Source: Pseudovibrio sp. JCM 19062 (lineage in GTDB: Bacteria > Pseudomonadota > Alphaproteobacteria > Rhizobiales > Stappiaceae). From it: a DNA stretch of 64,000 bases. Positions 45,285 through 54,109 of the stretch are shown here, piece after piece; the first letter of the stretch is position 1, and each line of letters opens with the position of its first letter. Location of the stretch: positions 1 through 64,000 of the forward strand of contig BAXV01000013.1 in assembly GCA_001310715.1 (NCBI GenBank). The letters run 5' to 3'. A model generated the notes under the pieces. That model saw nothing but the letters and a program-made list of their open reading frames with translations, did no database searches and was not told the origin of the DNA. Position numbers and translations under genes: made by a program.

Positions 45285-46178
45285 TTAGTTTTTGACGAAT
45301 TCGTGGTGACTATAGCCTTGAAGGTAGAGCAGGGCGGTCAAATCGCCGTGGTTGATGCTGGCACGGGCCTCTGCTGCCACTTTCGGCTTTGCATGGAAGG
45401 CAACACCCAAACCGGCAGCACAGATCATGGCAAGGTCATTTGCGCCATCACCGACCGCGATAACGTCGTCCAATGGGATGTTCTTTTCTTCTGAGAGTTG
45501 GTTCAGGCGATCCAGTTTGGCTTGTTTACCCAGGATCGGTTCTGCAACCTCACCGGAGAGCTTCCCCTCTGCTTCCAAAAGGGTGTTTGCCTTGTTCTCG
45601 TCGAAGCCGATGACATCAGCGATCTTTTGGGTGAAAGAGGTGAACCCACCGGATACCAGAGCCGCGTATGCGCCGTTAGCTTTCATGGTCTGAACCAGTT
45701 CCCGGCCACCGGGTGTCAGTGTGATGCGGGTCTCAATGGTTTTGCCGATGATCTCGGTGCCCAGGCCTTTCAGAAGAGCGACGCGCTCGCGCAGGCTGGT
45801 TCAAATTCGATCTCGCCGCGCATGGCACGCTCGGTGATCTCGGAGATTTTTTTCTTTCAAGCCGAGTTCGGCTGCCAGTTCGTCAATGCACTCCTGCTGG
45901 ATCATGGTGGAATCCATATCTGCTATCAGGAGTTTCTTTCTGCGGCCATTCTGGGGTTGAATGAAAACGTCAACTGGTGCATCTGCAAGGTTTGTGCGAA
46001 TAGAGCTTGCAAGTTCTTCAGATGGTGCGTGGCCTTCTACTGTCAGGTCTACTGCGATCTGCGGATTGAGGTGTTTAACCTGAGGCGCAGCGGGCAGAAG
46101 GGCGCTGATCTTCTCGATCAGATTCTCAGTGACGGCAGGTTTGGCTGGATTGGAAATGAGCGTGACAACAAACGACAT
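45285..46178 (-). CDS. serB: phosphoserine phosphatase SerB (two frame breaks)
   Basis: Last step of serine synthesis; HAD superfamily. An N-terminal ACT-like region precedes the HAD motif [21 protein letters not shown], motif [17 protein letters not shown] and motif [23 protein letters not shown]. Breaks near 45853 (seven A for six on the coding strand, a gain) and 45797 (a lost C). Corrected length is 297 aa. Its start is 23 bases from the miaA GTG start in a divergent arrangement. Confidence 0.93.
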
Positions 46179-46200
46179 AAGCAGCTCTCGGAGTGTGCAG

Positions 46201-47153
46201 GTGGATGGCACTGGAAAAAGGCCAGTTGCGGTGTTGATAGCCGGACCGACGGCCAGCGGCAAGACAGCTCTTTCCATTCAACTGGCAAAAGAGTTGGATG
46301 CGTGGGTTGTAAATGCAGATTCCATGCAAATCTATTCTGATCTTCGCATTTTGAGCGCCCGCCCCACTGCGGAAGAAGAATCGCAGGCATCTCACTACCT
46401 GTTTGGGCATATCGCCAGTGATCAGCCTATAGCGTGATGAACTGGCTGACCGAATTTGGTGAGCTGTTGTCCAAGGCGCGTCTGGAAGGGCGCTCGCTGG
46501 TCGTTGTTGGTGGGACAGGTCTTTGCTTCAAGTCTGCATTGGAAGGTCTGTCGCAGCTGCCTGATATTCCCGAGGATGTGCGAGGGCACTGGCGCAGCTT
46601 TGCGCTGAAAGCAACCTTTGGAGAGCTACATGGTGCACTTGCAGAGCGGGATACGGTTATGGCCGAGCGTCTGCATCCTTCGGACACGCAGCGCATTGTG
46701 CGTGCGCTAGAGGTGATAGAAGGAACCGGCAAGTCGCTCTCCGTCTGGCAGAACGAGCGCAGCACACCTTTGATCGCACGTGACGAAGTGGTGCCAGTGG
46801 TCCTTATGCCGGATCGGAAGGTCCTGCATGAACGAATCCACCGTCGGTTCGATCTGATGATGGATCACGGGGCTGTTGAGGAGGCGTGTGCGCTTTGGGC
46901 CAAAGGGCTTGATCCTAACTCGCAAGTGATGAAGGCGATTGGCGTTAAGCAGCTTGCTGAGGCTGCTCAGGGTGTCACCAGCATGGAGTGGGCTATTGAA
47001 AAGGCGAAGACCGAGACGCGCCGGTATGCAAAGCGACAATCCACGTTCTTCAGGGGGCAACTTTCCAGCTGGCCAATTCTTGACCCGCTGAACGGGGAGG
47101 ATGTGGCCGCGTTCGTCAGGTCGGTGAAATCTGCGGGATTTCAGGGATCGTGA
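46201..47153 (+). CDS. miaA: tRNA dimethylallyltransferase MiaA (one frame break)
   Basis: Adds the isopentenyl group to A37 of UNN-reading tRNAs. P-loop [17 protein letters not shown], substrate-site [32 protein letters not shown] and [15 protein letters not shown] are seen. A break near 46428 restores ASDQPYSVMNWL. GTG at 46201 has GGAG seven bases upstream and avoids overlapping divergent serB; ATG at 46156 would overlap it. Corrected length is 317 aa. Confidence 0.93.
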
Positions 47154-47758
47154 CTTCCGATTTTTTGTTCAATGAAATTCTCTGTTAAAATCGGCATATA
47201 GATAGTTTTGCGGATGAATTTCTAAGTGACAATGTTCGATGGTTTCTTTAAAGAGAGGCGCGCGTTGGCTGAGGCCGCCAAACAAGCCCTACTATTTTCC
47301 TAGAAATTAAATTTGCGGCGGGGCTGAGGCTCCTTGGAGCTCTGGCCGGTGTGAGAAAACTCCACCGGCCAGTACCATTTTTAAGTGATGTTTATAGCCG
47401 TTTTAAAGGTAACTTTACCCTAAGTCATTGTGTGGCCTGATAAATGATGTTATCCGCTCAATCTGTGGTATTTTGAAATCGTAATTTTGCCTTAATGAAT
47501 GTTGATTGCATAAGTTCCTCGAGAAAATCCTACTGAATTTCAAAGGATTGCGTGACACAGGGTTCTGACGCTTTTTAGACATAATCTCGTGCGATCAAGC
47601 CTTCGCTTTTAGGTTTTGATAGTTTTTTTTAAGCATAATGCATGCATCAAAGCAGTTGTAATCTGGTGAGATACTCTCCAGATCTAGCTTGAGACTGATG
47701 GTCTTACAGGTCGGTTTTTCTGGCTGGCTGGTGTGCGATTCTAATGGAGGAAGCGAAC
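47154..47758 (+). other. long intergenic region after miaA, with leader-like ORF and hairpin
   Basis: About 600 bases without a supported protein gene. It holds a CCGATTTT/AAAATCGG stem just after miaA, a 25-codon frame (47229-47303, containing GFFKERRALAEAAKQALLFS), and a strong hairpin of CTGGCCGGTG with CACCGGCCAG around 47340-47372. The short frame followed by a hairpin resembles an attenuator, but no biosynthetic gene follows; ilvB, often next to miaA in Rhizobiales, is absent. Confidence 0.4.
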
Positions 47759-48295
47759 GTGACACCCCCAATTCTGGAAACGAAGCGGCTGCGGGCACGT
47801 CCTTTTACCCAAGATGATCTGGCGGAACTTGTTAGCCTCCACCGCAATCCAACCGTAAATCGATATCTTCAGCCAACCAATGTGGCGTGGGATGTGGCAA
47901 CTGTAAAGCAGCGGCTGGCGCGCTTTATTGAAACTCAGGAACTGTTGGGCTTCAGCAAGTGGCACCTTTCGACACATGAGGGTGAATTTGTCGGGCGCGC
48001 AGGCTTCTCACTTTACGAGAAAACTGCCGAGATCGAGATGGGGTACACTTTGCATGAACACTTCTGGAACAAGGGGCTGGGTAGCGAAATTGCTCAGGCG
48101 CTTGTGGAATGGTTCTTCGAGAATACCTATTACTCGCACTTACTGGCTTTCGCACACCCAGACAACCACGCTTCCAAGAAGGTGATGAAACGGGCTGGTT
48201 TTGAGTTCCGCGAAACGCTTGAGGTTGATGGGATGCCCTGCGAGTTTTATCAGGTACTGAGCCCAAGTTGCCAGAAGCTTGCGGTGCCTGCCTAA
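47759..48295 (+). CDS. RimJ/RimL-type GNAT acetyltransferase
   Basis: GNAT of the Acetyltransf_3 type: opens TPPILETKRLRARPFTQDDL, has EIEMGYTLHEHFWNKGLGSE at the acetyl-CoA site and LAFAHPDNHASKKVMKRAGF. 178 residues from GTG at 47759, which has GGAGG eight bases upstream; ATG at 47744 is possible but overlaps that site. Such proteins acetylate N-termini or small molecules; the substrate is unknown. Confidence 0.82.
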   Translation: MTPPILETKRLRARPFTQDDLAELVSLHRNPTVNRYLQPTNVAWDVATVKQRLARFIETQELLGFSKWHLSTHEGEFVGRAGFSLYEKTAEIEMGYTLHEHFWNKGLGSEIAQALVEWFFENTYYSHLLAFAHPDNHASKKVMKRAGFEFRETLEVDGMPCEFYQVLSPSCQKLAVPA

Positions 48296-48305
48296 GGCCT
48301 TGCAC

Positions 48306-48341
48306 AAAAAAAGCGCGGGCGTTTTTTGACCCGCGCTCTTA
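48306..48341. terminator. bidirectional terminator between the RimJ-like gene and leuA
   Basis: AGCGCGGG (48312-48319) pairs with CCCGCGCT (48330-48337). On the minus strand it is followed by seven T, so it is a strong terminator for leuA. Confidence 0.85.
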
Positions 48342-48365
48342 TTCATCTCAAACAATTTTGTTAGC

Positions 48366-49920
48366 TTAGACGGTGATGGCGTCTTCTACATTGACCTGTC
48401 GCTGACGGCGAATAACCAGCTTGTTCAGCGCGGAAACATAGGCGCGGGCAGAGGCGACCAGTGTGTCTGTGTCAGCGCCCTTACCAGTCGAGATTTTGCC
48501 ATTGTCTTCCAGACGTACGGAAACTTCCGCCTGAGCATCAGTGCCTTCGGTGACCGCATGGACCTGATACAAGGACATGGTTGCATCGTGTGGCCAGATT
48601 GCTTGATGGCGTTGAATGTTGCATCGACCGGGCCGTCGCCGGTGGCTTCGCGGGTCTGGTGTTGGCCGTTCACATCCATGGTCAGGATTGCTTTCTGCGG
48701 CCCACCGGTGCCAGCGATAACTGTCAGAGCAATCACCTTGACGCTTTCGTTTTCGATGGTGATCTGGTCTTCTACCAGCGCTTCGATGTCTTCGTCGTAG
48801 ACGTTCTTCTTCCGGTCTGCCAAGTCTTTGAAGCGACGGAAAGCCTCCTGCAAGGCATTGTCACCCAGCTCGTATCCCAGCTCAGCCAGCTTGTCTTTGA
48901 ATGCGTGGCGGCCAGAGTGCTTGCCCATGACCAGAGAGGTTGCGCGGACCCCAACGTCTTCAGGCGCATGATCTCATAGGTTTCTGCGTGCTTCAGCATG
49001 CCGTCCTGGTGGATGCCGCTTTCGTGGGCAAATGCGTTTTTGCCGACGATTGCTTTGTTGTACTGGACGGGGAACGAGGAAACGGCAGAAACCAGCTTGG
49101 ATGCACGAGTCAGGTAAGCCGGATCGATGTTGCATTCGTAGGGCAATACGTCACTACGGGTGCGCAGGGCCATGACGATTTCTTCCAGCGCTGCGTTGCC
49201 TGCGCGTTCGCCCAAGCCGTTGATGGTACATTCGATCTGACGGGCACCGCCAGCAACACCAGCCAAAGAGTTCGCGGCTGCCAGCCCCAGGTCATTATGA
49301 CAATGCACTGAGAACACAGCTTTATCCGAGTTCGGTACGTTTGCGATGACCTTCTCGAACATCTCTTGATATTCGGCGGGTGTCGCATAACCAACGGTAT
49401 CTGGCAGGTTGATGGTGGTTGCGCCTGCGTCGATTGCAGCTTCCACGCAGCGGCTCAGGTAGTCGATGGAGGTACGGGTGGCGTCCATGGCGGACCACTC
49501 GATGTCATCAATCAGGTTGCGCGCCTGTTTCACCGTTTTGGTGATGATCTCCAGAACCTCTTCCTGTGTCTTGTTCATCTGGAACTGCAGATGGATAGGG
49601 GAGGTGGAGACGAATGTATGGATACGGCCTTGATTTGCCAGCTTAATTGCTTCACCAGCGCGTTCGATGTCTGCTGGGATCGCGCGGGCCAGACCTGCGA
49701 TGATGGAATTCTTGGAGCGTTTGGCGATTTCGCTGACCGCTTCGAAGTCACCCTGAGAGGCAATTGGAAAGCCTGCTTCAATGATGTTGACGCCCATTGT
49801 GTCCAGCAATTCCGCAACTTGCAGCTTTTCTTCCAATGTCATGGAAGCGCCGGGAGATTGTTCTCCGTCACGCAAGGTGGTGTCGAAAATAACTACTTGG
49901 TCTTTAGCGGATGCGGTCAT
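48366..49920 (-). CDS. leuA: 2-isopropylmalate synthase LeuA (two frame breaks)
   Basis: First step of leucine synthesis, condensing acetyl-CoA with 2-ketoisovalerate. HMGL-like barrel with [17 protein letters not shown], the metal site [17 protein letters not shown], and [16 protein letters not shown]; then the LeuA regulatory domain (VDATFNAIK through [12 protein letters not shown]). Breaks near 48960 (a lost C restores [11 protein letters not shown]) and 48601 (a lost G restores [11 protein letters not shown]). Corrected length is 518 aa. An upstream leader peptide indicates leucine-responsive attenuation. Confidence 0.95.
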
Positions 49921-49940
49921 TGGTGGTGCCTTCAACTTTG

Positions 49941-50055
49941 CCCCGACAGCATGTTGTCCTGAATAGCGTTCGGGGATTTTCCTTCATTTTCAGATATTTA
50001 GAATGATCCCCTAAGTGCCCGCCCGGATACGGAGCCGCCGACGCCTAGGGGCATC
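49941..50055 (-). promoter_or_regulatory. leuA attenuator with four alternately pairing segments
   Basis: On the minus strand: segment 1 GATGCCCCTA (50055-50046, end of the leader peptide), 2 TAGGGGATC (50013-50005), 3 ATCCCCGA (49977-49970), 4 TCGGGG (49946-49941). 1 pairs with 2, 2 with 3, and 3 with 4, mutually exclusive as in classical amino acid attenuators. No T-run follows 3:4; it ends about 20 bases before the leuA ATG and might act on translation initiation. The switch logic is inferred. Confidence 0.7.
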
Positions 50056-50101
50056 TAAGTAGAAGGAGAGTGCGTAGGAAGAGGCCGCCATGCTGGCGCA
50101 T
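50045..50101 (-). CDS. leuL: leucine leader peptide
   Basis: 18-residue frame MRQHGGLFLRTLLLLRCP with six leucines (CTC, CTA, CTC, CTT, CTA, CTT), four in a row, ending where attenuator segment 1 begins. Ribosome stalling at these codons under leucine shortage would free segment 2. Position 125 bases upstream of leuA on the same strand and the Leu run make this assignment strong despite its size. Confidence 0.85.
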   Translation of the reverse strand: MRQHGGLFLRTLLLLRCP

Positions 50102-50451
50102 GGTGCTGGTTTCATTCAGATTGTCGCGGTTCGCGATCATTATCTGTCAGCTGCCTTTTCATCGCTGTGGCTTATCGTCAACGATACCATCACATTATGG
50201 TTAGATACCGGTTCGAAAGTGTAAGCCAATTCTTCTTTGGGCGTTAGCGAGTGAGTCTCGAATTGCCAAATATGTAATTTTCCTAGCGGATTTGAGCTTC
50301 AAACGCAAGAAATTTACTCAAAGTACGGTTGGGAGTACTCAAAAGTATATGCAGGATACGCTGAGATAATCTCAATTGGCTCCCGTTGCTTCATTGGCTT
50401 CTTGAGCTTGCGGAGAACGGGTGGCGCTCTCCGCTTGGCTCGTTGATCAGA
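50102..50451. other. promoter region upstream of leuL/leuA
   Basis: About 350 bases between the leucine leader and the end of the phzF gene, both on the minus strand. It must carry the leuA promoter; I could not fix a convincing -35/-10 pair. The 50280-50370 part is A/T-rich. No phzF terminator was seen. Confidence 0.45.
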
Positions 50452-51372
50452 TCAGAAGTTCGCCGTGAGCAGGATAACTGCCTGTCCGCCGATGCGGTGG
50501 GCGTGGATTTTGCCGGACTGGATTTCGATCTCCAGCGAGATGAAGGAGGGGCGTCCCATCTTGAAGCCTTGTTCGACGCGATAGGTGTGGATGCCGTCCA
50601 GTGGCTCGTCAAACTGGGCAATGGATCCGGCAAACGCTGCGACGGCTGAGCCGGTTGCCGGGTCTTCGCGGATCAGGTCATCTTCCAGATAGACCATGCG
50701 GGCGTGAAAGGCGCTGTCTACATGGATGGTCTGGCGGCAATAAGCAAAAGCGTTGTTATGGGCGATATCGCCGAACGCCTCGTCCCAGTACTTCGGCTCA
50801 GGCTGGATGCGGTTGAGAGCATCCATGTTCGCGACCGGTACAAATGCAAATGGCACACCTGCATCCCAGGACTTTGGCTTGTGATTTTCGAACGTGATTT
50901 CATTTGGTTCGAGCGAAAGTGCAGCTGCAATGACGTCCTTGTCGCCCAGTTCCTGCGCTGGCTTTGGCAATCTTGGTACGTCGAACTCTGCGGTGGTTGC
51001 TTTGCCTTGTTGCATAGCGACGGCGCAGCGCACCAAACCAACTTTTTCCTCCAGCAGCACCAGTGCATCCATGTCATTGTCCGGAGCGCCAAAGCGGTTT
51101 TCTGCCAAGAGCACGGCCGTACCAACGGTTGGGTGGCCAGCGAATGGCAGTTCCATGGAGGGGGTGAAGATACGAAGTGATGCATTATGAGCCGGATTTT
51201 CCGGCGGCAGAACGAAGACGGTTTCGGAGAGGTTGAACTCGCCCGCGATCTGCTGCATTTGAGCGTCTGACAATCCCTTTGCATCCAGCACGACTGCAAG
51301 CGGATTACCTGCCAGCGCTTTGTCAGTGAAAACGTCTAGCAGGGCATAAGGTCTGGCCATGTTGAAATCCAA
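50452..51372 (-). CDS. PhzF-family isomerase-like protein
   Basis: 306 residues with the two-lobed PhzF fold: opens YALLDVFTDKALAGNPLAVV, catalytic-region glutamate in FNLSETVFVLPP, FTPSMELPFAGHPTVGTA, and EDPATGSAVAAFAGS in the second lobe. Members isomerise phenazine-type or other small substrates, mostly unknown. ATG at 51360 (MARPYALLDVF) is an equally likely start. Unbroken. No phenazine genes are nearby. Confidence 0.87.
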   Translation of the reverse strand: MDFNMARPYALLDVFTDKALAGNPLAVVLDAKGLSDAQMQQIAGEFNLSETVFVLPPENPAHNASLRIFTPSMELPFAGHPTVGTAVLLAENRFGAPDNDMDALVLLEEKVGLVRCAVAMQQGKATTAEFDVPRLPKPAQELGDKDVIAAALSLEPNEITFENHKPKSWDAGVPFAFVPVANMDALNRIQPEPKYWDEAFGDIAHNNAFAYCRQTIHVDSAFHARMVYLEDDLIREDPATGSAVAAFAGSIAQFDEPLDGIHTYRVEQGFKMGRPSFISLEIEIQSGKIHAHRIGGQAVILLTANF

Positions 51373-51497
51373 TTATCTCAGTTTGGTGCCGAGTTGATGC
51401 TTGTGGTTTATCCGCTCGACTTATGAACAATGTTTGTTTGAGCGTTACTCAAGATTGTTTTATCGCCAAATACAAGTCTGCAAATGGCTAAGCCTCG

Positions 51498-52650
51498 CTA
51501 ATTTAACAGATGGGCGGCGAGTGCTCTGGCGTATGGGGGCACCTGATGTGGGGCCAAGTCTTTAAGCGAGGTTACGATAACCGCTTCTTCCAGTTCAGGT
51601 TTTTTTCTGGTTTGCGTTGAAATGTGAGATTTTTGCGCTGATTTCGTCTGAGGTGAGCTGAAATGTCAAAATACGTGCGATTGCCAGACGTGGTCCGTCT
51701 TCCACGGCGAGCACCTCACCCACGTCTCCCTGATCCAGCGTGAAGCCGGTTTCTTCTTCCAGCTCGCGGGCGATGGAGCGAAGATATCCACCTTGCCTGA
51801 GGGGGTGATATCATTGAGATCAAGATTTCCACCCGGCGCATAGACCTGACCAGCGGTTGCGGTGTGGGGGGCCATCTTGCCAAAGATCAGGTGGCCCTGA
51901 CTGGAGCGCAGGACGGTGCAGCCAAACAGGTTTCTGGCGGTTCTATCGGGAAAGCCCCAGTCGCGCCATGCGAGGAAGGCGGAGTAGTCGACTTCCACCA
52001 GCTTGCCTGAGAGTTTCTTTTGGTTGAAGGAGTATTGGTACAATGAGAGAACTTTACCATCCCAAAGATCCGGATTTTGGGAAACCAGCTGTTGCCAGTT
52101 TTCCTTGATCGCCTCGGTGTTATGAACGGCGAATTCCCATGAGGCGGCGGCATCCAGCGTCAGGTCGATCTGCATGATCTCATGGATTTGTGGGGTGAGA
52201 TCCTTTTGCATGTGCTCGATCGGGCCAGCTCCTTTGAAGGCGCTGGGGCGGTTACTGGTGCTGTGATAGCCGTGATGGGCATAAAAGGAGGCAGCATTTG
52301 CATCTGACTCAAGGCGTAGCGTGAAGCACTGCATGCGTTTGGCAATTTCTTCCGCGCCTTCCAGCAACCAGACGCCGTACCCGTTGCCGTGTGCCTCGGG
52401 CAGCACAAACAGATGATCAAGAAGGGCGATATCAGTGTTCTCTTTTACTATGCGTGCGAAACCGAGTGGTCGGGTTTCATCAAAAATAACTAAGTGGGGA
52501 TCTGCCTCGATCATTTCTGGTGTTATCTTCCAATGCTTACGGAAGACTTCCATATCCTGCGGGTCATATCCAGTGAGCTTTGGCGGCGTGCATTATGTTG
52601 GTGAGGGCAAGGGCTTGGCATTTTGTAGCGGGCCGCATCTGGCAGTGCAT
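51498..52650 (-). CDS. GNAT-Nudix fusion protein (three frame breaks)
   Basis: Residues about 1-160 form a GNAT domain: MRPATKCQALALTN, KAHWGYDPQDMEVFRKHW, LFVLPEAHGNGYGVWLLEGA, ASFYAHHGYHSTSN. Residues about 210-384 form a Nudix hydrolase-like domain with LFGCTVLRSSQGHLIFGKM, QVYAPGGNLDLND and the REL-EEETGF part of the Nudix box. Breaks near 52573 (two G lost from GGGG, restoring AHWGYD), 51790 (restores FRSIARELEEETGF) and 51599 (seven A for six, restoring QKKPELEEAVIVTSL). Corrected length is 384 aa. Joint function is unknown. Confidence 0.78.
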
Positions 52651-53348
52651 TCTTGGTATTTCTCCAAATTGTTACGGCCAAGCAAGCGTTGTGCTGGCCC
52701 GTGCAAATCGGGGCCAAATGCATGTGTGTGCAGCCGAAATAAACAGCCAATAGTGGCCCAAAAGAGGAAATGGTTTCAAGTGACCACAGTGATTTGACGC
52801 ATCCCAATACAAAAAGAGTACTGACTGACTGGTTGTAGGAGGTTGGTTGGCAGCCAAGTGTGTGGGGGAAAGTATTTCTGGTCGGAAAGAGTATTGGCAG
52901 AATGAAGACTTCCTACCGTCTCGGATAACCGGTTTTCGCGCAATCAGGATTTACCAGTCTTTATTGCTTGTAAGTTGTCTGCGGTCGCCATGCTCTAAAA
53001 CACCTTGGCTTCATCCGCCATAGGCCAACTAATCGCGCTTTATGAGCTTCGTGATTTCGTAGGCAGGTGTCTTGTTGAATATCAACTCCTGCGACTGGTG
53101 GGGAGTAGAGCTGTGTAACGAGCTAGCAACAAAGCCCTTGCCAATGGTTAAAGGCTGTGACGCTGCTCACAATATCGTCATTTCAACACAATGATTGTTC
53201 ACATTTTTCTGTAGTTTACGTCGGAGTTAGTACCGATCAAACTTTGACCATGTTCGTGTTCTCTAGAAGATAGGCCTGCTCCATAAGAAGAGCACTATCG
53301 CTGCGCAATAACACATCAGTTGTTAGGGGCAGCTCAAGGAGAACAAAA
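52651..53348. other. long intergenic region holding repeat copy A
   Basis: About 700 bases with no supported gene between the GNAT-Nudix gene (minus) and the lipoprotein gene (plus). The only recognised element is repeat copy A at 52700-52859. Bases 52860-53340 show no gene-like frame and no strong hairpin. Confidence 0.5.
52700..52859 (+). repeat. intergenic repeat, copy A
   Basis: Matches 53869-54031 over about 160 bases in the same orientation at roughly 70% identity by eye. Best-conserved parts are GGGGCCAA, CGAAATAA, CAATAG, CCCAAAAGA and the identical AAATGGTTTCAAGTGACCA, ending GGTTTGTTGGCAG-like. No protein frame runs through both copies. Confidence 0.75.
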
Positions 53349-53615
53349 ATGATTAAAATTGCATTTGCGTGTGCAGCTTTTCTGACGCTGGCAGCTTGCA
53401 GTTCATCACAAAGCGAAAACCGTCTTGCTGGTACTTTGGCTGGTGCCGGTACTGGCGCGGGGATCGCAGCAATTGCCGGTGGTGGGATAACCCCAATTCT
53501 GGCAGCTGGCGCGGTAGGCGGTTTGGCAGGAAACGTTATCGGCGACTTGGCTACGCCTAGAAACTGCTATGTACACGACCGCTATGGCAATCGTGTCGCA
53601 GCTGCTTGTCCATAA
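53349..53615 (+). CDS. small glycine-zipper lipoprotein
   Basis: 88 residues: lipoprotein signal peptide with lipobox LTLAAC at residues 14-19, then a Gly/Ala-rich stretch (AGTLAG-like repeats through AAGAVGGLAGNVIGD) forming glycine-zipper helices, and a C-terminal CYVHDRYGNR with a cysteine pair. Resembles the small outer-membrane lipoproteins of the YMGG/glycine-zipper kind. It stands alone between the two repeat copies and has its own terminator. Confidence 0.8.
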   Translation: MIKIAFACAAFLTLAACSSSQSENRLAGTLAGAGTGAGIAAIAGGGITPILAAGAVGGLAGNVIGDLATPRNCYVHDRYGNRVAAACP

Positions 53616-53642
53616 GTCTTGCCACTGGGAAAGCTAGTGGGG

Positions 53643-53670
53643 AAGGGCTCCAAGTTGGAGCCCTTTTTGA
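53643..53670 (+). terminator. terminator of the lipoprotein gene
   Basis: AAGGGCTC (53643-53650) pairs with GAGCCCTT (53658-53665), followed by TTTG. Confidence 0.85.
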
Positions 53671-54109
53671 TTCAAGCGTATTGCAATTTAAAAATTTACT
53701 TTCAGTTCCAGCTTCCAAAACCGAAGGATGTAGAAACAGCTACATAACTAAACGCAAATTCTCTTCTTTGCGAACACCTGCGTCATATACAGCTGCCGAT
53801 AGGCCACCATTTCTGCTTTGAGTGGCGGGGTGAGAGGGGATGACCCATGAAGGCATTGATGCTTGGACCGTGAACGTGGGGCCAACGGTCTTTCGGCCTA
53901 CGCGAAATAACCAGTCAATAGCTGCCCAAAAGAAGAAATGGTTTCAAGTGACCAACGCGAATTGAAGGATACCCAATCCGAAAAGATTAACGGTTAACTA
54001 ATTGCATGAGGTTTGTTGGCAGACAAGAGCTTACCGGGCAACTGACCTGTTTGGCCCGCTGGAATGACGCTCTTTGTGACCCGTGACTATTACAGTTGAG
54101 AAGGTACTC
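53671..54109 (+). other. intergenic region holding repeat copy B
   Basis: About 440 bases before the first Sel1-repeat gene. It contains repeat copy B (53869-54031); the gene's promoter should lie here as well. No other gene is supported. Confidence 0.5.
53869..54031 (+). repeat. intergenic repeat, copy B
   Basis: Second copy of the block at 52700-52859, same orientation, about 1.17 kb further on. It ends about 80 bases before the Sel1-repeat gene at 54110, so it may include part of that gene's control region. Confidence 0.75.

Noticed and set aside
46156..46200. Longer MiaA start at ATG 46156
   Set aside because: It would overlap the divergent serB start, adds residues not typical of MiaA, and lacks the GGAG that precedes GTG 46201.
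51541..51560. Third copy of the intergenic repeat (GTGGGGCCAA at 51550)
   Set aside because: Only about ten bases match, and the stretch is coding sequence of the GNAT-Nudix C-terminus once the A-run is corrected.
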